Source: Papilionanthe hookeriana x Papilionanthe teres
Taxonomy: Eukaryota; Streptophyta; Magnoliopsida; Asparagales; Orchidaceae
DNA length: 64,000 nucleotides
Assembly (NCBI GenBank): GCA_022702705.1
Contig: CM040430.1
Coordinates: 15,261,310 to 15,325,309, forward strand
Reading direction: 5' to 3'
In this document: piece by piece, positions 10,451-22,519 of the stretch
Numbering within the stretch: position 1 is the first letter of the stretch
Layout: every line of letters begins with the position of its first letter
Notes under the pieces: model-generated
Told to the model about the DNA's origin: nothing
The model's input: the letters and a program-made list of their open reading frames with translations, nothing else
Database searches by the model: none
Made by a program: the position numbers and the translations under genes

Positions 10451-13400
10451 TGAATTATTAGAATTATTCCTTAATTTTCAAAATTATCATCCAAATTGTT
10501 ATTGGCTTAACAAGCCCCCAAACAACATCTGATATGGGTATGGAGGGGTCCATTGAAAAAGATTTGAAAAACTCAATGCACTTGCGTAGTCCATTTTGAA
10601 AGAAAAAAAAAGTTGTTGAAAAGTTTTTTGCAGAACAATTTTTCAAGCATAATAATCCAAAATAGAAAATTTTATGTAAATGTGTGGCTGATGATCATCA
10701 AACTAGTTTGTGTATTTCTCATATCTAATAACAACTTACTTAATAAAATTCTGATCACTAGATTAGTTTGCGGGGAAAATAATATTTTTTTGGTGATAGA
10801 ATCACTACTTATGCATGAAAATTCAAATTAAAAAGTTTTTCATAAAACTATGTTATATAGTTGTCAAACTTATTTACATGGTCTTTATATGTGATAATAT
10901 ACATCACACAACATTAAAGAAAAGTATCAAGCTATATGACGATCTATTGAGAGAATGATAATTTAGGCGTATATGTTGGTTAAAGCTTTCTCTTAGATCA
11001 ATTTTAGGGTTTAGTTGAAGAGGGTTATATTTGGTTTGGTTTTGGTTTAGTTGATTTCAATTTTTTTAGTTGGATTTTAATTTTAGGTCAAATTATGGGT
11101 TAGCTCAAGTTTCAGCTCGACTAGAGTTCAAGTTATAGCATATTCATGTTCAATTAAGTCATCTGGTGATACTAGGAGGGAAATCCTATGTTCTAATGAG
11201 ATTAGATATAAGCTAAGGAAAAATGTTGACTGAAAATTTGGGTTAATAATAAAAAAATTACTTTATGGTCTCATTTGAGGATAAAAAAATAAACAATCTT
11301 CAAACCAACCACCAAAGAAAATTCTCCAAACATTATTTTAACTTTTCTGTGGGAGTGTGGGACGAAGATGAAATGCCAAAAGAAGTCGGAGAAGGAGCCT
11401 GTAGGGATGGCCTAGATTGGGCTAAAATGTTGATCATCAAGAGAGCTTAAGGGAGAATCTTTCAGGGTATGGATTGGATAATGAAAAAGCCTAGAGTGTT
11501 TGGAGGAGCTAAGTAAATAACTTTAAGGGATGACCCAGATGAGGATGGAATGTCGATTGAGGTTAGAAGAAGGACCTTCATACTGCCTGTAAGATATTTT
11601 AGTGGAATGTGGATTCATTTAACATGGTAAAGAGAGGCAGAGAGTGAGGGAGAGTGTGTGTCATGCTCTAAGTAAGAAGAAGTGATGTGAGGCTAAGAGA
11701 TGGCAGAAGGGGCATTTGAGTTTTGTGGAAGGGGCACTAGGAAAAGTGATTGAATTGCCTACCCTTTGTTTGCAAAACTCCAAAATTAAGGTTGGATAGT
11801 TACCCACAAGCGATGATATGTGGTTCTGTGCCTGATTACTTGAGTGATAAAATGAAGATGATTTTATGAGCGGATTTAAAAATACATTTTCCTTAGAGTT
11901 TTCATTATGATAACAAAAATATCTCAGTATTACTGAATCTTTATTATTGCTTACCATGTACATGATGGAGATGGGTTATGATACATAAAATACTTTTTAT
12001 GAATACGGGTAACAATGGTTTATAGTGTAAATGATGGCAACATATAATGATCATGGATTTAACAGGAAGATGTGAGAGGGTAACATGAGCAAACAATTAA
12101 AGGTTTTCTAAAGGTTAAAATAATGAATCTTAAGAAATAAAAATATCTCACTCAATTTTACTGAGCTTGCTTTTAGGCAACAAGTTCATTTAAATGTATT
12201 TAAAAAGAATAAATTTTCATATTATGTATGTATTACTTATACTAAACACTTAGATATATTTTGGTTATATGCATTCATGACATGTATTTTTAGAATATAA
12301 AGTAAATTTAATATAACGAATTCAAATTAATTTATATTTTTTGGTTAGCTATAAATATATATATGATAAACCTTTTTTTTTCATTTTTTTGTTGATTATA
12401 AATTGAATGTATGAAATAAATAATTATATTCAAAGCTTAGTAACTCAATAAAAATGACATGCTAAACTAGATCCTATTGAGATGGGATGGAAAAGCCAAA
12501 CTTGTGTTTGTAACTTAAGAGAGGGAGGGAAAATTAGTGCTAAAGTAGAGTATGAGAGGGAGGAGGATATCGGAGTTAGAGTTAATGGGAAGATTGTGTT
12601 GAAATGGGACCTAACAATGAAGTGAGAGATAAGAGTCATTGCCAGAGTTAGATTAGGAGGAGTTTCTATAAGTAGGTGGTCAAGAGATAAAAGTAAATGT
12701 TTGATTTGTGATCCTCATTTGACAAAGAAAGAAAAATGTTCCTATTTTGAGTGTATTTAAAATATTAAAAAATTAATTTTAAGGCAGTTCAATCAGTTCA
12801 AAATCTTACTTTGAATTTATTTTAACTTGTACCAAAAACCCAAAAAAAATCACAATTCTTGAAAAACTCTTTACACCTATAATGAATGCAATTAAAGTGC
12901 ATCTGAAAAACTAAAGCCACAACAAAACTTACATTTTAGATTCATAGTTTCTTTTACTAAACAACCGCAAACATTGAATCAACTTGTGTTAACTATATTT
13001 AAATCAAGCATTTAAATTTTGTTATTATTAGTTACATTGGAACTAGAGAACGAGGTGAAGTTAAATGTTAAGTAGAGTAAAAAGGGGCTTGTGTACTTAT
13101 ACTTGAAGTGCTAAGGGAAAATAAAGTCGTATGGGAATCTAAAAATGGAGAGAAAGGGGGGAAGCTAAAGCATAAATGAATGGAAGCATAAGAAGTTAAA
13201 AGCAAAAATTTGAGGGTTAGATTTTTAATTATTTTTACAAATAAGAAAATGAGATGCACCTATGTTATTTAAATTGGATTTCAATAAAATAAAAAAGGAT
13301 TTTGTGATATTTTAGTATTTTAATTTACACTTATTCTAAAATTACACAAACACCACAAAGCAAAAAATTAAAAGTTCCATAAACATTCCTTATTCTCATA

Positions 13401-13590
13401 ATACATGCAATTAAATAGCTGCTTAATTTTAATACAACAGCTAAAGTTTTACTTTAAATACCTAATTGCTATGATTAATCAACCATGAAATTTTGACTTT
13501 GAATTGAACTTTGAAGGCTTATTGTAAATTTAGCAATAAACATTGTTTGTTAGATAGTTCATGAAAAATCCAAATAAAATGAGTTTATTT
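10451..13590. other. AT-rich stretch without recognisable genes
   Basis: Only short reading frames of up to about 100 codons occur, and none has a family motif, a sensible composition or support from neighbours. A loosely repeated 'gatgaagatgaaatg' / 'gatgaggatggaatg' motif is found at 11355 and 11535. I see nothing else in it. Confidence 0.5.
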
Positions 13591-13597
13591 AATAAGT

Positions 13598-13652
<55 letters not shown>
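13591..13652. repeat. (AT)n microsatellite
   Basis: About 28 uninterrupted AT dinucleotides, directly readable in the sequence. Confidence 0.98.
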
Positions 13653-13656
<4 letters not shown>

Positions 13657-16260
13657 TAAAAATCATAACATAAAAAATGATAAACCACAAATATTTACTT
13701 TATTTAAATGAAGTATATAATCAAATCAATCTAAATAACTAGTGAATATTGATATATGTGAATGATAATTAATTAGTGTTCTAAATATTAGAAAATATTA
13801 AAGTTTCTTAAAAATTTTAAGTATGCCTTATCGTAGTATAATTTTCTAGCACACATATCGATAGAGATGTAAGAGACAATCTTTTTAAGTACGTGGGAAA
13901 CCCTAAAACAAAAAAATCACGGGGCTTTACCTAGTCAAAATAATTCATGACAAAATTGAAAGCACAAGGGCCAACACTTCTCATGAAGTAAGGAAGATGA
14001 TATTACAAAAACTAACTATCACATATATATAGTAGTATTTTTGGGTATAAAAACAATTATTGGACTACAAGAATTATAGCTGGTTGTTAAAATAATAGTA
14101 TTTTGGTACAAAATCAAAATTGGTGGCTATAATGGTCATAGTGGATATAAAAATTGTAGTTAGTGGCTAGAAAAGTTATAGGTGGCTACATAAGCTATAA
14201 TTGGTGGCTACAATAATCATAGTTAGCTGCAACAACTGCTGGTAGTGGTCAATAATAGTTAGTGCTTTGGGAGTTCACCTACACTTCTCTTCGAAATTAA
14301 TGATTTAATTTTCATCTCACTCTTCTCTTCTCATTTCCTCATCAAGTGAAGAATGATGAACGTTTTATAATTTTTGAAAGGGGTATTTTTAATGAATTTC
14401 AACATGATTAATCAGATGTCTACATTGATTATAGGTAACTTTTTCAATATTTAAGTTCCTTAACAATCTCAAAGTTAGATAATCTTGAGCTCATTAGATT
14501 TATCTCAACGAAACACTTAATTTAACTATAAGAGATTAAAATTTAGAGATTATTTAGCCTTTAAATTGATGTACCATAACTTTTGACAATACCTTAAGTG
14601 TTTGATCTAGGCTTCTTTGGACTCAAGTTGGATATCATGTAGTGTCACTGGATTCTTATTTTTAAGGCATTTAGTTTGACATTAAACTTATCATAATTGA
14701 TGCATGGTGACCTTAAATTTGAATTACAAAACTTTCCTGCTCAAAATGCATATAGATTTATACCTGCTAACAAAAATTATAAAATTGATAAGGGGTGTTT
14801 ATCAAAAGATTCTTTTTTGTATTGAAATAATTATTGTTTTAGATGTTTATTGTTGATAATTATCTCTTGAGATTATCAGTTACAAAAACATAATATATTT
14901 TATCAAGCAGTGGTAGCATCATGAAATGGTTAGATGTGGGTCTTGCACCTCACCCAAATTTAGAAAAAATCTTATATAGCTATATATAATATAACTTTGT
15001 TATACCTTTAGTTTCTCTTGTATATATATTTAGACTAAGTTTAAGGTGGTATTGAATTAGTAGAAGAGGAAGGGGGTGGGAGGCGAGTAAGTTTATTACT
15101 ATCAAGATTCTAGCCAATTGTGACATATTTATTTCAAAATATAAATTTTAGATAATCTAATCTACAATTTTAGCAAAGTTATAATCAAATTAAATGACTT
15201 AGATTGATGAACCTAACAACATTAAATATGGTTTAATTTTAGTCCAAATAAAAATATATAAGGTAACTAATTAAAATATATGAATGAGTACAAACTATCA
15301 AATTAGGGATTACTTTGCTTATTTAAAAGGTGCTGCATATGCAGATAAAAGGCCTTCACAAAATATAGAATTCAAAATTAGTATTTGAATATTTTAATGC
15401 TGTTTGTTATATAAACAAATATATTATATTATATGTACTTAGAAAAATATAATGGGTTCACGCATGGGGCGCTTATGCATTTATTTCACAAAAAGTAAAA
15501 TTCTGGGAGACATGCGTGGGCCCACTACTCAGATTCTTCTAAAATAGCCTATAGCCTATTCATGGCGTCACGGCAGGCATTTCCTAATCAAATCTTTGTC
15601 CGGAAGGAGAGCATGATGTTAGCGGGCATTACATCATATACACCTTATCCAGAAGAGAATTGGGCCCACCCTAACGTTTCTGCCTCTAATATTTGTGCGG
15701 GTCGTCTTTAACAAGTTTTCTGAAAGTTTTCCCTTACCCTAGTTGATCGTGACCATTGCACTAATAAGGGCTCTTTACATACATACCCCTCAAAACGCTC
15801 CTATTTACAAGTCTAGCTTTCAATTTTAGTTATTTGTTAGATTCTCACAAGTATTATCAGAATTCATCATAAAATTCTGGCCTGTATTTTTTATTTTTAT
15901 CAAATTCTCAAGAGTTTGATCGTGGCACATGTAAATTCTCAAGTGTTTGATCGTGGCACACGAAAGTGCTTGAGATTACTCAATTATAAGGCCCTCCAAA
16001 CCTTGGAAAAAAAGTCTAAGAATATCGTCGTGTGAAAGGAGCGACCTTATAGGATGCACGTTGATGCGAGTCCAAGTAAATATATTGTAATATCTCGTTA
16101 TCAGCCAGAGTGGAGAAAATATTTCGTTTGATTAAATAAATATATAGTTGTCATTTTATTATTTGTCTTTAAATTATAATTCCTTTCAAATTTTGTCTGT
16201 ACATATGTATGAATAGTTGTATTGAATATGAAGAAAAATTATAAAGAATTCTCTATCCCT
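13653..16260. other. AT-rich stretch without recognisable genes
   Basis: At 14050-14265 there is a loose array of 'gtggctacaataatcatagt'-like words about 20-25 bp apart. At 15905 and 15937 the word 'tctcaag(a/t)gtttgatcgtggcaca' occurs twice. Nothing codes for a protein I can recognise. Confidence 0.45.
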
Positions 16261-17960
16261 TTATTTCCTTGCTACTACTGCTCGCTACCTACACAGCGCT
16301 AGTGCACAGCAGAACACCCAAGCACACAAGCACGCAACGAAAAGCCAAACACTCGTGTAGTGCACCTGCGCCTACATATGCACTAGCTCGTCTTCGCATG
16401 TGCGTTCCATCTTTGCTTGTGTTCATACTCACCTGTAGAGTCTATTGTGTCCTTAATACAGAATCATGCTCTTTTGCTTAATCGTACCCTCATATGTAAC
16501 CATGCATGCGTGATTGCAACTCCATGCGAATCCCACTACTCTACAGACGCTACCACCACTATTGTGATGATGTCCACCCACCACCGTCGTCTTCAAACCA
16601 TAGCTGCCCCGCCACCACCTACCATGAAAGCAACACTAAGTTCAAGGCTTTGCTGCCAAAATCTCCTTAAAGTCTAACTTTTTGAGTATTTTGAAGTTGT
16701 ATTTACAGACGACAAATAGTATCACCCAAAAATAAGAGGCATCTGATGTTTTATCAAAAAGGTTTTAACATCTATCAATCTCAAGGCTTTTTTTTAACAT
16801 GAAAAATTTCATATTCAAATTCAAGATAATCTAGATCCATAATTTCAGCAAGTATATAGTCAAAATGACTATTTCAACAAGACAAATCCTATGATATAAA
16901 GTTAGGTAATTCTAAGTCCAATCAAGCCCAAATCAGGCCATTAAAACCCTTTTTAAAGTTTTGGATCATCAATTGAATCGCCAAACGAACTTCAAATTTG
17001 AAATATTTATATTCAAATCTTGCATCTCGATGAGATGAGTCAAATGAGTATATGTTCACTTAATTTTAAGATCATTAAGGCCCTCAAGTCATTAAATAAA
17101 TATTTATGATCAAGGTGGATCAATATGAGTCATCTGGTTAGGCAGTTTCAAATTTTTTTTTGCCGAAGGACTATCTAAGAGGCTATAAATTGACTCCCTC
17201 TGTTCGTTTGAGAGGAGAAAGTAGAGGAATTCTAGAGTATGTTATGGAGTAAAGACTCGATGATAACTTTTGACATTGGTAGCCGTCAACAACTATCAAC
17301 CACAGCCTCTTTTCCACTATCAACCATTGCCCATCGGCCACCCTCAACCACTTTTCGTCGACCACCATCTATTTCCGTCGACCACCATCTACCACTGATA
17401 GTCAGTCACTACTGAAAACCCTTTCTGCTCGTCTTTGGTGACCCCTACTTGCTAATATCCTATTTGAAATACGACAGTAATATACAATGTCATATTGAAG
17501 TCCTAACAAAAACTTCCAGTCTCCATAGGCTACGACCATTGGTGACCATTGCTTATGACCATTGTAGTCAAAATACAATAGTTGTTCATTACACATGTAT
17601 TTTTATGCTATATAGAAACAAATGTAGTGTCCAATGTAAAACTGTAACCTTATTATGAGAAAAGGGGTCCAACCACCGACTATGATATATATGGCAATTG
17701 ATGATAATGTGGTCACTAACTACGACCTATATGACCAACTACCATTATTTCATCTCTCCAATATAGCTTTTTTGGCCAACCGAAGTTATTAAAATCACCC
17801 TATTGCAGTCTTTATGACCAGATGGTGCTATTGCAATCACCAACTATGTTCTATGTGTCCAATTAAAATTATCGAAATAATCAGCTAGGTCCTATGTGAC
17901 TAACTACTATTGCTACAACTATTTTTGCCACCGTTTTGTTCTTAATAAAACAACCTCTTA
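16261..17960. other. Stretch with short uninformative ORFs and degenerate repeats
   Basis: At 16269-16677 there are short plus-strand frames that are Thr/Ser/Cys-rich without any domain. At 17280-17400 there is a 'gaccaccatct' repeat ('cgtcgaccaccatctatttc', 'cgtcgaccaccatctaccac'). At 17500-17950 there is a loose array of 'gaccattgtagtcaaaat'-like words that resembles, in inverted orientation, the 14050-14265 array. No gene call is possible. Confidence 0.4.
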
Positions 17961-20160
17961 ACACATGTCTTTTTTATATCTCTCTTTTTAAGTCATCCTC
18001 ATTTACAAAAGCAATGGTTGAAATTGGACAAAAATAAAGAAGAAACAGAAAAAAGTATCTATGAAGATATTTATATTGAAAAATCATTGTAACATGAAAG
18101 GGAGAGGAGTATACCAAAAGAAATTAGACCATACTCGAACCAAAAAATATATGGGAAAAGTCCTATAATAAGACCTACATAAGTAAACTAGAGTATATAA
18201 TTAAATTAATTTTATCCACTTGGTCATTTACATCCTGGGGTATACCTAGAAAAACTCAAAATAAAATGTGTTTTGTTTGTTTAAAAAATAGTTTGAAAAG
18301 TAGGTGGCCAAGGAGATTTTTAATGGTCCCAATAAAGGGAAATTCTCTAGTTGTCAGGGCGAAACTAGGTCATCTTGTAGATGGTGAATCATCGTAACAT
18401 GCCATGTAGCCGCCACATAGCCGAGCGTGCCTACTCTACGTGTTAATAAGGACTCAACAAAGATATAACAGTTCTCAAAGAGGGTGTCAAAAACTGGGCA
18501 AGGAAACATTGCAGAGTAATGATATATGGGAATAATTCAATGGATGCCTCATCACGAGCTATTGGAACAATAAGTATACTTAGTCATGGTGCTGGTCGAC
18601 CTAAATCATTCAGAGAAATCCTTATTAGTAATCCAAGAGTTTTGTCATCTAAAGAGACCTTAATAACCCTAAAGTCACAAGAAAAAAACTGTAAATCCCC
18701 TTTTCCTTACTTGTTAGTAAAAAGTAAAAAATGTGACTTATATCGAGCTAAGGGATAGCATGGTTGCCTCTAAAAAGGAGGTGAAAAAATGATCTGGCTA
18801 TAAAGCCGAATCACCCTACAAAAAAACTTACACCCAATTTGGTCTCTAACATTCTATATGCGCTAGACAACACCATAAGCATAGAAATCATAAATTGGGA
18901 TGATCATACTATAAAGTAGGATTACTTCCCTCAACACATGCAAAATGTATGCAATCAACTATGAACTCCAAATCATGAAGGCTCTATTGTATGCAAGGGA
19001 TATAATCATGAAGTTATGATAAATTTATATTCCGCTTGAAGGGCATGTAGAAAAATAAAGTACATGAAATGAAATTATTAATTTTAAATCTTTTAAATTT
19101 AATCCTAAATTTTATTAAGATAAATATTAAATATAAGATTTTATTTAGAAAAGTATCTTAAGTGCATATGTGCGGCATTAACCCATATAAACTTTAAGAA
19201 GAAGAAAGAGTGAAAACATGCAAAACAATAAAATAAGCACCCAACCATGAATTAACAAGCACAAGTTGGTTAATGTTGGGTCGATAATATATCCCAAAAA
19301 AAGTAAATGGTAGACAGGCTCCACTTCTACATGTCTAATCCTAAGTTTATATAATAAATGTATAATATAGATCTAAGCTATATAGTATAAGCAGCAAGTC
19401 CTCGCCCTCTCCACAAGGTCCCTGCTCCAAACTATTGGACTTATGCTTATACTTTATTTTTAGTACAAAATCTCCAAGACACTAATAAAATACATGAAGA
19501 TTTTCAAAAGATAAAGACTCGAATAAGAACAAAGTGTTAGTATAAGTTATCTCATGCAATGTGAAATGAACCAAGTTTGGTGGGAGGAGATTAAAGAACA
19601 TATGTAATAAATGAAATTTATTCAACCTATCAATTAAGTTCCTTCTTTTCATACATGGATCCTTGCAAAAAACAAATATCCCTAATATGCTAGTATATAT
19701 AACCCAAATTTGGTAAAACATGCAAAAGAGCTCATAAAATGTACAACAACTAGCATAAAATAATGAAATGATTGATGTTTATGACAATTCTTAACTACAC
19801 CTAAGCCCTAGTTCTTAACAAGGACTATAAGGTGTTGGCAAACTAACATTCAAGTGTAAGTTGTGCAGTGTAGGATTAAGAGAGCATAATCTTACAATCT
19901 TGATAGGGTCACCAAGCTTACCTCTCCCCTTACATTTGAATAAGTTAACATATGTCACTTATGTGACTAATCATAAATTAAACCTATTATAGAAGTAGTC
20001 CTAATAGATCTGGTTAAAATAGATTAACTCACATTTACTTTATTTAACAAGCCAATGAGTAATTCTCATTTGCCCATTCTTACTATAAGTCAAACGAAGG
20101 TTCATTCAAGTACTACCATGAGGGTGCTGACTCATAGGATGTAAACTTATACGGTTGATA
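17961..20160. other. AT-rich stretch without recognisable genes
   Basis: Short frames only. The 79-codon frame at 18519-18758 has no known motif and no start or splice context that stands out. Confidence 0.45.
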
Positions 20161-20164
20161 TGTA

Positions 20165-21309
20165 TTAAATATGAATGTTATTTATATGTTATTTTATTTT
20201 CATTTGTGTATTTTTTTAATTTTTATGTGGGTATTTTAGTATTTTTATACAGTATATAAATGATTAAGCAACTTGAGGAGAAAAAGAGATGAAACAGGTT
20301 TCGAAACAGCTAAATTAGCACCATGAGGTGCTCAAAACCAGAGGATTAGCGTCTAAGCACCCAAAATTAGAGGTCCTGATGGCCAAGCTCCAAAAACTAG
20401 AGGACCAGCCACCCAGGTGCTAAACTTGGGCACCTGTATGCCAATTCTAGGTGTTTAAGCACTCATATGCATGGCATTAGTGTTCAAAAGTCTCAATTTA
20501 AATTGTTTTGTGACCAATCAATTATATTGTTGTAATAGGAAGGATCATGGTCCTCTTGAGTGCATTATCTTCTATGCATTGTCATGTGCATGGGAATTCT
20601 AAAGTCTATAAGAGTAAGTGGAGAGTATGGTAAGGTTAGTGTGAAGAGTTGTTTGAGAGAAACTTCTTTTGTATTTATACTGCATGTGATAGTCAATCAA
20701 GTCTTATGGATAAGTAATAAAGTCTGATGGTAGCATTTCAAATGGTGAATTCTATCGGGTACTCACATTTTTAAACTTTATATTTGATTTACTTTGATGA
20801 ATAAAATGTTATATTTAATGTCTCAAAGCATGAGTATCATTAAATCTCATTTTCTCTCTTAAATTTGTATTATAGGGATTTGGAATTTAGTTTATTATGT
20901 GATTAAATTAAAATTTCATTAGGTGATATTTTAATCTTCAACTCTAAATTTACTCTTAAACAACTCAATTCTTCTGCTAAATCATATTGTTAAATATGAG
21001 AGTTGGAAGAAATTTAGTGGAACAATTAAGTTAAAGAACACTGCGTTAGGAAAATAGGAATATTACTTCTTGGTCAGTATAATCATGTAAAGAAAAAAAG
21101 AATCCTAAAGGGCTTTTTCATGACTTGGGGTACTCAACTGTAATATAAAATCCTAGGCATTCTTTAACCATTGAAAGTGTCTATAGGAAGAAAGGTCTCT
21201 TAATTTTCACAAATAAATTTATTACTTAGTTAAATTTTAGTTTTTGAGACCCAATTCAGAGGATTATTTTACTTAATAGAAACTCTCACTTAGATTTTTG
21301 GTTTTACCA
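20165..21309 (+). mobile_element. LTR-like relic (possible)
   Basis: A G/C-richer patch at 20330-20460 repeats the idea 'aggtgctcaaaaccagaggattagcgtctaagcaccc' with variants such as 'ccaggtgctaaacttgggcacctg'. This resembles the patch at 5580-5720 of the 2.3-kb insertion ('ggtggcatctaggcatt...aagcaccc', 'tggcgcctagg'). The upstream AT-rich lead-in starting near TGTTATTTATATG is also similar. The borders are not defined and the relation may be only at family level. Confidence 0.35.
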
Positions 21310-22519
21310 AAATTAGGAAAGTACTTTTTAAAATCTCTAAAATTCAAACACTTTAGGCTTGAATTAAAACTAATAAACTAAAACTTTACCTAATATGAAA
21401 ATTGACTCATTCATCATGGGATTGACACACACACTTAGATCTGTATATTCTTTGAGCAACACATATACTAGCTTGACTTCATAGCAGTTTTGAGCATCAA
21501 TGATGCAACTGGACACAAAGTTTTGTCTAAAGGAGCAAAAGCCCTCATGTTTATGGACATACACAATAGCAAAAGTTCTTATTCATGTAAGAGGGAAGTG
21601 CCTTGGGAACTAAGTACGACACCTAATGCCCCTTAATAAACACCATGTCATCATTGGGCTCCCTAGTGCTCACTATAAATTTTTAGACAATCGCGATGAC
21701 TACACTAAGAGGATTTTACACAAAGTTCTCTTAGCCTTGTTATACTATGGTGGCGACAATGTCACCCTCAGTCTCAAAAATGCTGCACTCAAGGATGATG
21801 CTGTGATGGTAGAGGGACATTGTGTACCTTTTCGTTGCCTTCCAGTTAACAAATTAAGTTGCATCATACTCTTCATCAATAAGCGTTGTTGATGCCATCC
21901 TCTGGGATATGTAGGGTGACATCTTCATTTATACGCAATGAAATATCAAAGAAGGGAATGTAACAGTGTCTAGACCACAAAGAATTTCAATAAAATGATA
22001 ATTTTCTAGCCCAACTCCTATAAATAGATGATTTGGTATTTTGATGCTCGACATTATGCATTTAATTATTTATCCGTCTCAAATGTTCATCATAAATAAT
22101 ATTGATGAGGCACTGTGGTGTTGGGATTGATGTTTAGGTGCTCACACCTTGATTTTATAAGAGGTGATGAAGTGACAACCATTAGGTTAAATTTCTTATT
22201 AGGGAGTCACTGTGCCCGACCTCCGGGGATGTGGTCTTGTAACATTGCTGGCGCATCCATATGTACATGTCTTATTGCCTATTGGGATGTAATGCTGATG
22301 TTAGTGCTATGGCATGACACTATTTTTGAGGATTTACCAAGTCATTAGCTAACGTCCATTGGTTTTAAGATTAGTTGAACACATTGAACTCATAAATAAG
22401 TACAAAAATGGTGCCAAAAAGGATCCCAATGAGCGTGTTGTGTTCATAACAATATGATTCACTTATTGGAAACTATTAGTGATTTTCATTAGACTAACAC
22501 ATAAATTAGGAAAGTACTT
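21310..22519. mobile_element. 1.18-kb segment flanked by a 17-bp direct repeat
   Basis: The word AAATTAGGAAAGTACTT occurs at 21310-21326 and again at 22503-22519. The enclosed 1176 bp are more GC-rich than the surroundings and contain short frames on both strands (21370-21564 minus, 21626-21892 plus, 22115-22348 plus) that match no family I know. The flanking repeat has the length of a LINE-type target duplication, but no clear poly(A) tail is seen. What was inserted is unknown. Confidence 0.4.

Noticed and set aside
16269..16677. Two overlapping short ORFs resembling a secreted peptide start
   Set aside because: The composition is irregular, there is no signal-peptide cleavage context I trust, no promoter or neighbour supports them, and the surrounding sequence is degenerate repeat.
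18519..18758. 79-codon ORF
   Set aside because: No motif, no conserved relative known to me, and no context; length is within chance for AT-rich DNA.
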